A stretch of 64,000 bases of DNA from Neobacillus notoginsengisoli (GTDB lineage: Bacteria; Bacillota; Bacilli; Bacillales; Cytobacillaceae), in contig NZ_QWEG01000003.1 of assembly GCF_003515685.1 (NCBI RefSeq), positions 1 to 64,000 of the forward strand. Reading direction: 5' to 3'. The translations under genes and the position numbers were made by a program. The notes beneath the pieces were generated by a model. That model was not told where the DNA came from. It made no database searches and saw nothing but the letters and a program-made list of their open reading frames with translations. Below are positions 1 to 8,851 of the stretch, in pieces. How positions within the stretch are numbered: position 1 is the stretch's first letter; each line of letters opens with the position of its first letter.

Positions 1-127
1 ACCTCACGTACGGTTTGATGAGGGGGAACAGGAAAAGGACTTGCCCACTTGTCTGGCTTAGTAAGGTGGAACACCCTGAAACCCGAGGACAAGAAGGGCA
101 AAGTCTAATTCCTGTTTTCTACTCTAC
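1..127 (+). mobile_element. 3' end of a group II intron (cut by window start)
   Basis: The first ~127 bases look like the last part of a bacterial group II intron. The 3' strand of a domain V-like hairpin (ACGTACGGTTT) is followed by TGAGGGGGAACAGG, and the segment ends in a TTTCTACTCTAC-like 3' boundary. The 5' strand of domain V and any intron-encoded reverse transcriptase would lie left of the window. The call rests on recognition of this 3' pattern and cannot be folded completely here. Confidence 0.55.
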
Positions 128-202
128 AATCAGTATCAAATTGGTTGTCACTTTTTCGATAACTAAAGTCATTTTAATCCTTATGATAGTGAGTAAAAAA
201 GA

Positions 203-535
203 TTAATTAATTACCATGACGTCGTTAGGATCGATAGATAATATAAAATCCATAGCGGACATTTCCGATAGGCTTTGAATAAATAGTCTTGCTGACGAAA
301 TATCACTAAAAGACAAGGATTGAAGGATTTTCAAGATACTAAACGACGAACCTTCTCCCGAGTACTCTAATAGATAAAGATAAAGCAATACATTGTTAGT
401 TTCGGAAACTTCTTTTGAAAGAACCCCAATAAAAAGGTCTTCTTCAACTGGGCTAATGAGGATAGTTTCTAAATTCATCCCTTCTAAAATGGAATTCGGA
501 ATATCAGTATGGAAATCATACTCGTTTTTTTGCAT
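203..535 (-). CDS. hypothetical protein, 110 aa
   Basis: A 110-residue acidic protein of unknown function with no signal peptide or membrane segment. The start at 535 is supported by a GGGGGAAAG ribosome-binding site about 5 nt upstream on the minus strand. It begins beside the divergent regulator at 764, so the 536-763 interval carries both upstream regions. No family recognised. It lies just beyond the group II intron end, in accessory-looking DNA. Confidence 0.6.
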   Translation of the reverse strand: MQKNEYDFHTDIPNSILEGMNLETILISPVEEDLFIGVLSKEVSETNNVLLYLYLLEYSGEGSSFSILKILQSLSFSDISSARLFIQSLSEMSAMDFILSIDPNDVMVIN

Positions 536-642
536 ATTCTTTCCCCCAATCAGAATTTACTACGATATAACAATAACATAGTATCCTTCTAGTTATTTAA
601 ACACCCCAAAAATTCATAATCTAGCCACACTTATATATATAG

Positions 643-672
643 AAACAATAAAATCACGAGATTTTATTGTTT
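643..672. promoter_or_regulatory. perfect 13-bp inverted repeat, AT-rich
   Basis: AAACAATAAAATC at 643-655 is mirrored exactly at 660-672 around a 4-nt loop. It sits between the divergent genes at 203-535 and 764-979. It could be an operator for the XRE regulator or a weak bidirectional terminator; the GC-poor stem makes a terminator less likely. Confidence 0.45.
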
Positions 673-678
673 ATTTAC

Positions 679-706
679 AATGCGGTACGCAAAAGCGTAC
701 CACATT
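679..706. promoter_or_regulatory. 12-bp inverted repeat with AAAA loop
   Basis: AATGCGGTACGC and GCGTACCACATT (679-690 and 695-706) form an inverted repeat with one mismatch around AAAA. It lies 58 bp upstream of the XRE start. A stable hairpin or an operator is possible; no T run follows it directly. Confidence 0.45.
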
Positions 707-763
707 CAGAGATTCCTTTTGTTAGGTTTTCTTTAGATTCCAATGTATGGGAGTAAAGAAACC

Positions 764-979
764 ATGAACATTATTATAAAAATTAAAATTAAGGAATTGA
801 TCCAAAAAAGAAACATTTCCTTAAGGGAATTATCCAGATTAACCGATATCAGGCATTCTGCGCTAAGCGAACTTGCTAATGATAAGAGGCAGAATATCAA
901 TTTAGGTCACATTAAAAGGATAGCGGAATCACTCAATATTAAAGACATTCGGGAAATAATTAATATCGAAGAGAAGTAA
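764..979 (+). CDS. XRE-family HTH regulator, 71 aa
   Basis: Small DNA-binding protein with a Cro/CI-type helix-turn-helix over nearly its whole length: KELIQKRNISLRELSRLTDI, then the recognition segment RHSALSELANDKR and a closing helix. The ATG at 764 is preferred over the upstream in-frame ATG at 743 because GGGAG (749-753) sits 10 nt before it. It probably regulates itself and/or the divergent gene through the inverted repeats in the intergenic region; this is inferred from position only. Confidence 0.8.
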   Translation: MNIIIKIKIKELIQKRNISLRELSRLTDIRHSALSELANDKRQNINLGHIKRIAESLNIKDIREIINIEEK

Positions 980-1018
980 AATTTCTAAATAAAATGATTC
1001 TCCTTAAGAGGTGCATTA

Positions 1019-1243
1019 ATGGAACCAATCCACTATGATTCTTTTGAAGTCATCCGATTTATTAATAACTTTGGAGACGAAGTTGAAGTTGAAATCATAA
1101 ATTTTGGTGCTGGTTACAAGGCAACTGCCAATATTTGTGCTGATGAACCTCCATTTACTGATTTGACAGCGGTAGGCTATGATTTGAGAAACAAAAGTAA
1201 AGCTGCAAAAAAGGCCTTGAATAATTTATATCGTAAATTCTAA
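1019..1243 (+). CDS. hypothetical protein, 74 aa
   Basis: Small protein of unknown function starting 39 bp after the XRE gene, with AGAGGTG as ribosome-binding site. The C-terminal part (NKSKAAKKALNNLYRKF) is a basic amphipathic helix reminiscent of the last helix of double-stranded-RNA-binding folds. That resemblance is weak and not a family call. It is probably co-transcribed with the upstream regulator. Confidence 0.55.
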   Translation: MEPIHYDSFEVIRFINNFGDEVEVEIINFGAGYKATANICADEPPFTDLTAVGYDLRNKSKAAKKALNNLYRKF

Positions 1244-1340
1244 CCTTGTAAACTGTTCAAACAGACTTGTTCAATCGATGAGGTGACAATAATGATTATT
1301 GGTTATGCAAGAGTTAGTTCAAAAGATCAAAATATACAAC

Positions 1341-1802
1341 CGCCTCCCGTCCTTTCCATCATCGATTTTACGTACCGACAACAAAAAAGCTATTGCTTAT
1401 GGTCCATATTTCTTCAAATTGACGAAGTGTGACTCTCTTGAAGTTCTTTTCCCGACGCTTCACGTTCGTTTCGCTACCACTTTTTTTCTTATCCAAGAAA
1501 GCTTGTACCTGGCTTTCGCCTTTGGCTACATCCAGACCTACAACAGGATTCATTCTTTTATCTCCTCCAATAATTTATAAATTAGCCGGCAGCCCCTAGT
1601 CCTTCTTGCAGTTTCATAGCTTCGCTTGTTATACGAGATCGTTGTCCCAACCAGCCAAATCATGTTTAAGCAAGTAGGGGGTGAACTGTTTTGTTGACGG
1701 GATCCGTGTCCCACGGGCAGGTACGTTCTACCCCGGCTACCGTAATAATAAAACCATATAAAAAATGGTCAACCAGAAATATCTGGCTGACCTTATAATA
1801 CT
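1341..1802 (-). mobile_element. IS110-family element remnant (left end and tnp 5' end)
   Basis: On the minus strand, 1553 downward encodes MNPVVGLDVAKGESQVQAF, nearly identical to the N-terminus of the IS110 transposase at 37839. After about 23 residues the similarity ends and the reading continues into unrelated sequence. Upstream (1554-1802) the noncoding left end is clearly homologous to 37840-38081, including the 13-bp hairpin near 1766-1795. The right part of the element is deleted. The left end abuts CTAACGTGGCAGGTTAG, a copy of the repeat found at 29-36 kb. Confidence 0.8.
1590..1802 (-). ncRNA. degenerate bridge-RNA region of the IS110 remnant
   Basis: This is the noncoding left end corresponding to 37850-38081. 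IS110-group elements encode a bridge RNA here whose loops pair with target and donor DNA. The candidate target-guide position reads ACGGGCAGGT (1713-1722) where the other copy has ACGGGTGC. The flanking target of this copy contains GGCAGGT (1808-1814). The guide role is inferred from position and match; transcription is not shown. Confidence 0.5.
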
Positions 1803-1828
1803 AACGTGGCAGGTTAGCGGAAGAAGGA
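1802..1828 (+). repeat. cassette-region repeat, right half (isolated copy)
   Basis: TAACGTGGCAGGTTAG followed by GGAAGAAGG matches the right half of the dispersed repeat at 29-36 kb (compare 34378-34410). CTAAC and GTTAG form a short perfect stem. It is the flank of the IS110 remnant and lies inside the broken resolvase gene. Confidence 0.7.
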
Positions 1829-2576
1829 TTATCTATTTTACCCGTCGAATTTTGATATTCAAGAGTTAGAGAGATTCGGCTGTGATTGAATTTTTGAGGA
1901 AAAACAATCAGGTAAGAATTTTTTAGAGCGCAAAGTTTATCATGAGATGCGCTCTAAAATGCGTTTTGGTGATGTGTTGGTTGTTCATGACTTGAGTCGC
2001 TTTGGTCGCAACAAGCAAGAGATAAAAGAAGAATGGGAGAAACTTGTTGAAGATGAAATTGATATTGTCGTCTTGAATATGCCAATTCTGGATACAAGGA
2101 AATACAAGGAATTAGAGGGTATCGGACAATTAGTATCGGATTTAGTACTTATGCTGCTATCGTGGATGGTTGACGAAGAAAGAGAACGGATTAAAACAGC
2201 TCAAAGAGAAGGGATAGAAATTGCAAAGAAAGAAGGTAAGTTCCGTGGAGGTGAGAAGAAATACCACGCTGGTGCTACCGGAAAAGATAAAGTTATTTAT
2301 GATAGAGTGGTACAATTGTTGAAAGAAGAGATGAGTGTTATGGATATTCATCGTGAAGTGGGGATATCAAGGAATACTATATATGCTATTAAGAGGAGAC
2401 TCACTTAAGGCCATATACATTTTCAAGATAATTTAATTATCTTTCAAATTTGGATAAATGCAAGGAAATGAATACGTGTTTATAAGTAAAATCTTATATT
2501 CAAAAAGTATAGAATCTTATCGTTGAGCCTCTGGTTTTGCTAGATTATGATATAATAATAAGTATAAAAAATACAT

Positions 2577-2590
2577 AAAAGTATACTTTT
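2577..2590. promoter_or_regulatory. palindromic operator candidate upstream of XRE gene
   Basis: AAAAGTATACTTTT is a perfect 14-bp palindrome just before the TGGAGGAAAG ribosome-binding site of the gene at 2609. A related half-site (AGTATAAAAAATAC) lies immediately upstream, and TATAAT near 2551 could be a -10 element. The position fits autoregulation by the small HTH protein, as with restriction-modification controller proteins; this is inference. Confidence 0.5.
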
Positions 2591-2608
2591 TAGTGTGGAG
2601 GAAAGTTT

Positions 2609-2836
2609 ATGGCATTTTCTTATAATAATCTATGGAAACAATTGATTGATAGAAATATGACTAAAACAGATTTAAGAATCTCAATAGGTATCACCCCTGC
2701 AACTCTTGCAAGATTAAGTAAGAACCATACCGTTTCTATGGATGTGTTGGGAAAAATTTGTCATGAATTAGAATGTAACATTGGTGATATTGTCGAGTAT
2801 GTGGATGATCCAATGAGTGATAATCGCAACAAATAA
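2609..2836 (+). CDS. XRE-family regulator, probable RM controller, 75 aa
   Basis: Compact Cro/CI-type HTH protein (LWKQLIDRNMTKTDLRISIGI, then TPATLARLSKN) ending in an acidic tail. It is close to the small XRE proteins (YozG/HipB-like size) often encoded directly before restriction-modification genes. A strong TGGAGGAAAG site precedes the ATG. The restriction-methyltransferase gene starts 19 bp after its stop, so the two form an operon and this protein likely times restriction expression. Function is inferred from size, fold and neighbours. Confidence 0.8.
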   Translation: MAFSYNNLWKQLIDRNMTKTDLRISIGITPATLARLSKNHTVSMDVLGKICHELECNIGDIVEYVDDPMSDNRNK

Positions 2837-2855
2837 TATTGGGGAGAGTGCAGGA

Positions 2856-5800
2856 ATGCATATAGGTGAGTTAGTTGAAAAATACAAAGCACATAAAAGT
2901 TCTTTTATAAAGTCAACTTATAATGAAACTCAATTAAGAAATGATTTTATAGACCCATTTCTAAAATGTCTAGGATGGGATGTTGATAACAGTAAAGGGA
3001 AAACACATGTTTTAAGAGATGTCATTCAAGAAGAATACATAGAAATAAAAGATGAGAAAACAAAGAAAAACCCAGATTATACGCTTCGTATAAACGGTAC
3101 GAGGAAATTGTTTGTAGAAGTTAAAAAACCGTCTATAAATATTTTAGACTCAGATAAATCAGCTTTCCAAACGAGAAGGTATGGTTGGAGTGCTAACCTC
3201 GGTATTTCTATTCTTACGACCTTTGAACATTTAATTATTTATGATTGTAGATTTACACCTAATGAATACGACAATGCACATGTTGCTAGATATAAAGTTT
3301 ATTCTTACGAAGACTATGAAGAATACTTTGATGAAATAAGAGAATTAATATCTTATGAGGCAGCAAATTCAGGTGCTTTGGATAAAATGTTTGATGTAAA
3401 TACGAGAGATGGCGAAACGTTTGACGAGTATTTTTTACAGCAAATTGAAAATTGGCGAGAAAAACTTGCTGAAACTGCAATTAAAAATAATACAGACTTA
3501 GGTGAAGAGAACATAAACTTTGTTATTCAGAGACTATTAAACAGAATTATTTTTCTTAGAGTTTGTGAAGATAGAACCATTGAAAAATACGAAACAATTA
3601 AAGGTGTAGAAAGCTATGAAGAGTTAAAAGGTCTGTTTGAAAAGTCTGACAAGAAATTTAACTCAGGTCTTTTTGACTTCATAGATGATACACTGTTGCT
3701 TGATTTGGAAATTGATTCGGATGTATTGATAGAAATTTTTAGTGAGTTATATTTCCCACAAAGTCCATATGATTTTTCCGTTGTCGATCCAACAATATTA
3801 AGCCAAATCTATGAGCATTTTTTAAGTAAAAAAGTAATTATAGAGTCGGGTGGTACTTTTCAGATTAAGGAGTCACCAGAAATTGCAGCATCAAATGGTG
3901 TTGTTCCTACCCCAAAAATTATTGTTGAACAGATAGTAAAGGAAACAATAACACCACTTATAGAAGGTAAAAGTTTTAATGAAATATGTGATTTAAAAAT
4001 AGCGGATATATGCTGTGGATCAGGGACATTCCTAATTTCAAGTTATGATTTTCTAGTTGAAAAAATAATGGAAAAAATAATTGAAGAGAAGATTGATGAT
4101 TCGGCTTTAGTATATGAAACGGAAGAAGGATTAGCTTTAACACTTAAAGCAAAAAGAAACATCTTGGAGAATAATTTGTTTGGTGTTGATATCAATCCAT
4201 ATGCTGTTGAAGTATCAGAGTTCAGTTTGTTATTAAAGCTATTAGAAGGTGAGGATGAGGCATCAGTTAATAATTTTATTCATGAGCATTCGGAAAAAGT
4301 ATTACCAAATTTAAAATCCAACATTAAATTTGGAAATTCTTTAGTAGATGGTAAGTTTTTTAATTTTATGCCAGAAGCGCTACATGATGACGAAGTCCTC
4401 TTTAACGTTAATCCTTTTGAGTGGAAAGAGGAATTTCCGCATATAATGAAGAGTGGTGGGTTTGATGCAATTGTAGGAAATCCACCTTATGTTCGCATAC
4501 AGAACATGAAAAGGTATAGTCCTGAAGAACTTAAATATTATCAATCACAAGACTCAGAATATACTGTTGCAAAAAAAGATACAGTTGACAAGTATTTTGT
4601 GTTTATTGAGAGAGCCATAAATTTACTCAAACCAACAGGACTGTTAGGTTATATAGTCCCACATAAATTCTTTATTTTAAAAGGTGGTAAAGAACTGAGA
4701 AAGTTCATAGCTGAAAAATACCAGATATCAAAGATTATAAATTTTGGTGTCACACAGGTCTTTCCAGGAAGATCAACATATACGGCTATTTTAATTATCC
4801 AAAGAAGTATAATGGAACAATTCATGTATAAGAAAGTAAATAATATATCAGCAGAAGCATTGTCATCCGAAGAAAATACTCGATTTTATAGATCGGAAAA
4901 TTATAATTCTGATCCTTGGATATTTTTAGCACCTGAAACAGAAGCTGTCTTTAATAAATTTACAGGAGATCAATTTAAGCCGCTTGGAGAAATCACCGAT
5001 ATATCTGTAGGACTACAAACAAGTCGTGATGAAATTTATATTTTCATTCCTGAAAATGAAACTGCAAATACATTTATATTTAATTATAAAGGGAAAAGAT
5101 ATGAGATAGAAAAATCTATATGTCGACCAGCAATCTATGACTTGTCATTCGATGTATTTGAAAGTATTCAGGGAAATGCACAAATGATATTCCCTTATGA
5201 AATCAAAGATGAAGAAGCACATCTACTAGAGGAAATAATACTTAAAAATGATTATCCTCTTGCGTGGAGTTATCTAAATGAGTTTAAAACAGTGCTTGAA
5301 AAAAGAAGCTTACAAGGGCGTAATCCAATATGGTATCAATTTGGTCGTTCTCAAAGCTTATCAAAATTCCATGATACAGAAAAACTGGTATGGTCTGTAC
5401 TTGCAACGGGATCTCCTTACGTACTTGACAAAAACAATTTATTATTTACAGGGGGTGGAAACGGACCATACTATGGTTTAATCAACGAATCTAATTATTC
5501 TTTAAACTACTTTTTAGGGATTCTTTCTCATCCAGTAATAGAAAGTATGGTAAAGGCGGGAGCCAGTGAATTTAGAGGATCTTATTATTCTCATGGAAAA
5601 CAATTTATCGAAAAAATACCAATTAAGAAGATTGATTTTACTAATCAAGCTGAGGTAGACAAGTATAATACGGTGGTAACAACAGTAGAAAGTTTAATTA
5701 TAAATACCCGAAAAGTAAAAGTTGAGGAAAATGTATCCCACAAGAAGATGTTAAAGAGAAGGTTAGACGCTTTATTTAATCAGCTTATTCAGGTGATCAA

Positions 5801-5885
5801 TAGCCTTTATAAAATTAGCGATGCAGAATTTGCGACAGTTTTGAATGATGAGATGTTGACAGCTGTGTTAGGAGAAGAAGAATGA
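2856..5885 (+). CDS. type IIG restriction enzyme/DNA adenine methyltransferase, 1009 aa
   Basis: Single-chain restriction-modification enzyme. An N-terminal PD-(D/E)xK nuclease domain shows P73-D74 and E88-V-K90, consistent with HSDR_N-type folds. A helical connector follows, then an N6-adenine methyltransferase with motif I ADICCGSGTFL (about 383) and catalytic NPPY (542-545). The C-terminal third is a TaqI-like target-recognition/coupling region. The ATG at 2856 is chosen because GGGGAGAG lies 7 nt upstream. The next gene overlaps by 4 bases (ATGA). The recognition sequence cannot be predicted. The nuclease plus methylase fusion and AT-rich composition fit a transferred defence gene. Confidence 0.88.
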   Translation: MHIGELVEKYKAHKSSFIKSTYNETQLRNDFIDPFLKCLGWDVDNSKGKTHVLRDVIQEEYIEIKDEKTKKNPDYTLRINGTRKLFVEVKKPSINILDSDKSAFQTRRYGWSANLGISILTTFEHLIIYDCRFTPNEYDNAHVARYKVYSYEDYEEYFDEIRELISYEAANSGALDKMFDVNTRDGETFDEYFLQQIENWREKLAETAIKNNTDLGEENINFVIQRLLNRIIFLRVCEDRTIEKYETIKGVESYEELKGLFEKSDKKFNSGLFDFIDDTLLLDLEIDSDVLIEIFSELYFPQSPYDFSVVDPTILSQIYEHFLSKKVIIESGGTFQIKESPEIAASNGVVPTPKIIVEQIVKETITPLIEGKSFNEICDLKIADICCGSGTFLISSYDFLVEKIMEKIIEEKIDDSALVYETEEGLALTLKAKRNILENNLFGVDINPYAVEVSEFSLLLKLLEGEDEASVNNFIHEHSEKVLPNLKSNIKFGNSLVDGKFFNFMPEALHDDEVLFNVNPFEWKEEFPHIMKSGGFDAIVGNPPYVRIQNMKRYSPEELKYYQSQDSEYTVAKKDTVDKYFVFIERAINLLKPTGLLGYIVPHKFFILKGGKELRKFIAEKYQISKIINFGVTQVFPGRSTYTAILIIQRSIMEQFMYKKVNNISAEALSSEENTRFYRSENYNSDPWIFLAPETEAVFNKFTGDQFKPLGEITDISVGLQTSRDEIYIFIPENETANTFIFNYKGKRYEIEKSICRPAIYDLSFDVFESIQGNAQMIFPYEIKDEEAHLLEEIILKNDYPLAWSYLNEFKTVLEKRSLQGRNPIWYQFGRSQSLSKFHDTEKLVWSVLATGSPYVLDKNNLLFTGGGNGPYYGLINESNYSLNYFLGILSHPVIESMVKAGASEFRGSYYSHGKQFIEKIPIKKIDFTNQAEVDKYNTVVTTVESLIINTRKVKVEENVSHKKMLKRRLDALFNQLIQVINSLYKISDAEFATVLNDEMLTAVLGEEE

Positions 5886-7531
5886 GTCAATTAATTGAAA
5901 ATGTTAATCTACAAAAATTAAGGGGCGGCTATTACACCCCAGAAGTTATTGCTGACTTTTTATGTAAATGGAGTATTCAAGATGATACAAAAAGTGTACT
6001 TGAACCAAGTTGTGGAGATGGTAATTTTATTGAGTCAGCAATACTTAGGTTTAAAGAACTTAATATAGATAATGACCAAATTAAAGAAAGAATTACAGGG
6101 ATAGAACTAATTAAGGAAGAAGCTGTGAAAGCTCAGAATAAAGCAAATCAGTTAGGAATTAATAAAAACTCAATCGTAAACAGTGATTTCTTTCAATTTG
6201 TAAAAAAGAATAAGAATAGAAAATACGAAGTTATTATTGGTAATCCGCCATTCATAAGATATCAAAATTTCCCTGAAGAACATCGTAGTATAGCCATGGA
6301 AATGATGCGGGAAATAGGATTAAAACCAAATAAACTTACTAACATATGGGTTCCTTTTCTAGTTGTATCTGCTGAATTACTTAATGATCATGGAAAGCTG
6401 GCTATGGTTATACCAGCTGAATTATTTCAGGTAAAGTATGCAGCAGAGACGAGAGTTTTTTTATCAAAGTTTTTCGACCGTATTACTATAATTACATTTA
6501 AGAAGCTTGTTTTTGAAGATATTCAGCAGGAAGTTGTATTACTTCTTTGTGAAAAGAAAGTTAATAAAGATAAGGGTATTCGGGTTATTGAATGCGAGGA
6601 CTTAGAGGGATTAAATTCTATTGATTTTGTAGCTATAAATGGGTCAAATGTTAAACCTATTGAACACAGTACTGAAAAGTGGACAAAATATTTCCTAGAC
6701 GAAGATGAAATAATTCTTTTACAGAGATTAAAGGAAGACAAACGCATTAAAAGTTGCAATGATTATTTTAAGACGGAAGTTGGTTTAGTTACTGGAAGAA
6801 ATGAATTCTTTATGATGCAAGAAAACCAAGTTAAAGAATGGAATCTAGAAGAATATACAATACCTGTTACAGGTAGGTCCAATCAATTAAAAGGTATAAC
6901 ATTTACAGAAAATGATTTTCATGAAAATTCAATGGAACAAAAGGCAATTCACCTATTTTTGCCACCAGATGAAGACTTTGAAAAGTTACCGATTGAGTGT
7001 CAAAATTATATCAAGTATGGGGAAGGAAAAGGCTTTCATCTAGGCTATAAAACCAGAATTAGAAAACGTTGGTATATAACTCCATCTAGATGGGTTCCAA
7101 ATGCTTTTGCTTTAAGACAGGTTGATAGCTATCCAAAACTAATTTTAAATGAAACCGGCGCTTCTTCTACTGATACAATTCATAGGGTTAGATTTAAAGA
7201 AAGTATAAATGAAAAGTTAGCAGTAGTTTCATTTTTGAACTCACTCACTTTTGCATCTTCAGAAATAACGGGGAGAAGTTATGGTGGTGGTGTTATGACA
7301 TTCGAACCAACTGAAATTGGAGAAATCCTAATACCTTCCTTTGATAACTTATCCATTGATTTTGATAAAATTGATGCCTTAATTCGAAAAAAGGAGATTG
7401 AAAAAGTCCTTGATATTGTTGATGAAGCTTTACTTATAAAATATCATGGGTTTAGTGAGAAAGAAGTAAAGCAGCTTCGAGGTATATGGAAGAAACTTTC
7501 TCAGAGAAGAACCAATAGAAAGAAGAAATAA
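5882..7531 (+). CDS. N6-adenine DNA methyltransferase, 549 aa
   Basis: Class I SAM-dependent DNA methyltransferase. The SAM-binding motif LEPSCGDGNF is at residues 40-49 and the catalytic NPPF at 121-124 in the context IIGNPPFIRYQNF. About 400 further residues form the target-recognition half, as in TaqI/BsuBI-like enzymes. It overlaps the type IIG gene by 4 bp, so translation is probably coupled. Type IIG enzymes with asymmetric sites often need a second methylase for the other strand, which is the likely role here. No nuclease motif seen. A terminator follows. Confidence 0.87.
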   Translation: MSQLIENVNLQKLRGGYYTPEVIADFLCKWSIQDDTKSVLEPSCGDGNFIESAILRFKELNIDNDQIKERITGIELIKEEAVKAQNKANQLGINKNSIVNSDFFQFVKKNKNRKYEVIIGNPPFIRYQNFPEEHRSIAMEMMREIGLKPNKLTNIWVPFLVVSAELLNDHGKLAMVIPAELFQVKYAAETRVFLSKFFDRITIITFKKLVFEDIQQEVVLLLCEKKVNKDKGIRVIECEDLEGLNSIDFVAINGSNVKPIEHSTEKWTKYFLDEDEIILLQRLKEDKRIKSCNDYFKTEVGLVTGRNEFFMMQENQVKEWNLEEYTIPVTGRSNQLKGITFTENDFHENSMEQKAIHLFLPPDEDFEKLPIECQNYIKYGEGKGFHLGYKTRIRKRWYITPSRWVPNAFALRQVDSYPKLILNETGASSTDTIHRVRFKESINEKLAVVSFLNSLTFASSEITGRSYGGGVMTFEPTEIGEILIPSFDNLSIDFDKIDALIRKKEIEKVLDIVDEALLIKYHGFSEKEVKQLRGIWKKLSQRRTNRKKK

Positions 7532-7543
7532 GTATAAATATTA

Positions 7544-7587
7544 CCCTGAATAATTGGCTATTAACTATTCAGGGGTCTACTTTTTGC
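7544..7587 (+). terminator. terminator of the restriction-modification operon
   Basis: CCCTGAATA and TATTCAGGG form a 9-bp stem around a 13-nt loop, followed by GTCTACTTTTTG. It lies 13 bp after the methyltransferase stop. Confidence 0.7.
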
Positions 7588-8236
7588 CTCTTAAATCCCC
7601 ACGGTGAAGCGTATCACAAGTAAGTTAAGGAGATTTTAGTTAGATAACCGAAATACAACAATGTATCAACTTAGGGTAACTTATTTTTGTTTTTCATTGA
7701 ATTTGAAGATAGGGAAAAGTTTGTAATATCGCACTATTGCTATTGTATGTTTCTGATAAAATATCCACTCAAAGATGGGCATGATGTAAACCCCAATTCT
7801 TATAATGAATTGAGCAAAAATCTAAAAAATAAAAGATCAAATAGGTTTCCTGTATATAGCCTGCCAGCGTATATATTTTGATACCTTTTGAATACCCCTT
7901 GAATACCCTTTACGAAAAACCCAGTAAAATCTCATGAAATACAAACAGGGGAAAACGTTGATTTAAAGCGGTTTATGAACTTCCATATAATATGGAAGAA
8001 ACTTGTCATGAAAGAACGTAAGAAATACGGTTGCCTATCGCATTTAAGACGAATGTAAATTAACAACGTGATATAATAACTTGAAAAGGTGAACACTATT
8101 ACATCGTTCTTTATTTTTTCTACAATCAGCAGTCCAGACATGTGGAGTTTGGGCACAAGAAAATATGATTAAGCAGTACCATTGATTTCCCAGGAGTACT
8201 TGGCTGAGTTTTCTCAATCTAATTATGTTAAACGCA
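7588..8236. other. intergenic, no supported gene
   Basis: About 650 AT-rich bases between the restriction-modification operon and the next minus-strand gene. Short open frames on both strands (7687-7881 plus, 7932-8156 minus) lack convincing ribosome-binding sites and family resemblance. The segment may be decayed island DNA. Confidence 0.5.
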
Positions 8237-8272
8237 AAAGGGCTGCCTCATTGTGGCAGTCCTTTTTCCTAC
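8237..8272 (-). terminator. terminator of the 8283-8642 gene
   Basis: AAAAGGGCTGCC and GGCAGTCCTTTTT form a GC-rich hairpin around TCATTGT just past the stop codon on the minus strand. A-rich and T-rich arms allow use in either direction. Confidence 0.75.
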
Positions 8273-8282
8273 ACTTATTAAT

Positions 8283-8642
8283 TTAAAATTTCTTTCTTAT
8301 TACGCCCTTTTTCTCCAAATTCACTAGAATACCTTTATTTTTAAATCTATTGTACGCGATTAATTTATTTAAATCTTTGAGTGTCAGGTTGGCAGGATCA
8401 ATAGCAAGCTCATATTCGTTGATTTTGCCAAGGAGAGATAGGGCAAAAGTGATTTGCTTTTCTGTTAAGGAGTAGTCTTCTTCTATCGTTTCTTGCTTAG
8501 GTGCATTTTTTTCTAATGTAGCTTCGTGTTCTTTGATTTTTGCCTCGACGATTGCCTCTACTTCATCTTGACTAATTGATTTTTCTTTAGGCTGGGGTTG
8601 TTCTCCTGTACCCAGTAATTTATTGATTATACTTTTAAGCAT
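8283..8642 (-). CDS. hypothetical protein, 119 aa
   Basis: Charged soluble protein with a predicted helical, possibly coiled-coil segment (SQDEVEAIVEAKIKEHEATL) and a more globular C-terminal half. GAGAAGTG precedes the ATG by about 5 nt and a clear terminator follows, so this is a monocistronic gene. No recognised family or catalytic motif. It lies between the restriction-modification operon and the NERD helicase, but nothing shows that it belongs to either. Confidence 0.65.
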   Translation of the reverse strand: MLKSIINKLLGTGEQPQPKEKSISQDEVEAIVEAKIKEHEATLEKNAPKQETIEEDYSLTEKQITFALSLLGKINEYELAIDPANLTLKDLNKLIAYNRFKNKGILVNLEKKGVIRKKF

Positions 8643-8851
8643 TTTTTCACTTCTCTTTCGAATGTTGATAAAGTTCTCAACAATGTATAAGTTTCCTACA
8701 CTTCCATTTTATGATTTTAATTGGAAATTACAATGGTTATTGGTGAAATTTGTTTATTTTTAGTTGTATTCAGTAAATTTTGTAATTTTTTGGGTAGTTA
8801 GCCTGCTGGTTATAGTATAATGGAGAAAAATGTGAATTTGGAGCGGGTAGG

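Larger units (their letters stand above)
1292..2408 (+). pseudogene. serine resolvase/invertase, interrupted by IS110 remnant
   Basis: The N-terminus (MIIGYARVSSKDQNIQ, with catalytic-serine context YARVSS) starts at 1292 behind GAGGTG and is cut at about 1340. Reading resumes near 1846 with DIQELERFGCD, then an in-frame TGA, then IFEEKQSGKNFLERK and the remaining catalytic domain (HDLSRFGRN; about 1947-2280). A C-terminal helix-turn-helix follows (SVMDIHREVGISRNTIYAIKRR). Two independent lesions, an insertion of about 500 bp and a nonsense codon, mean it is not functional. The intact family would be about 190 aa. Confidence 0.85.

Noticed and set aside
2856-7531. BREX/PglX system
   Set aside because: The methylase-like genes lack brxA/B/C, pglZ and brxL neighbours; nuclease-methylase fusion and companion methylase fit a type IIG system.
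7687-7881. 64-codon plus-strand ORF
   Set aside because: No ribosome-binding site, no recognised protein features, starts at TTG in AT-rich noncoding DNA.
7932-8156. 74-codon minus-strand ORF
   Set aside because: No ribosome-binding site and composition typical of random AT-rich translation.
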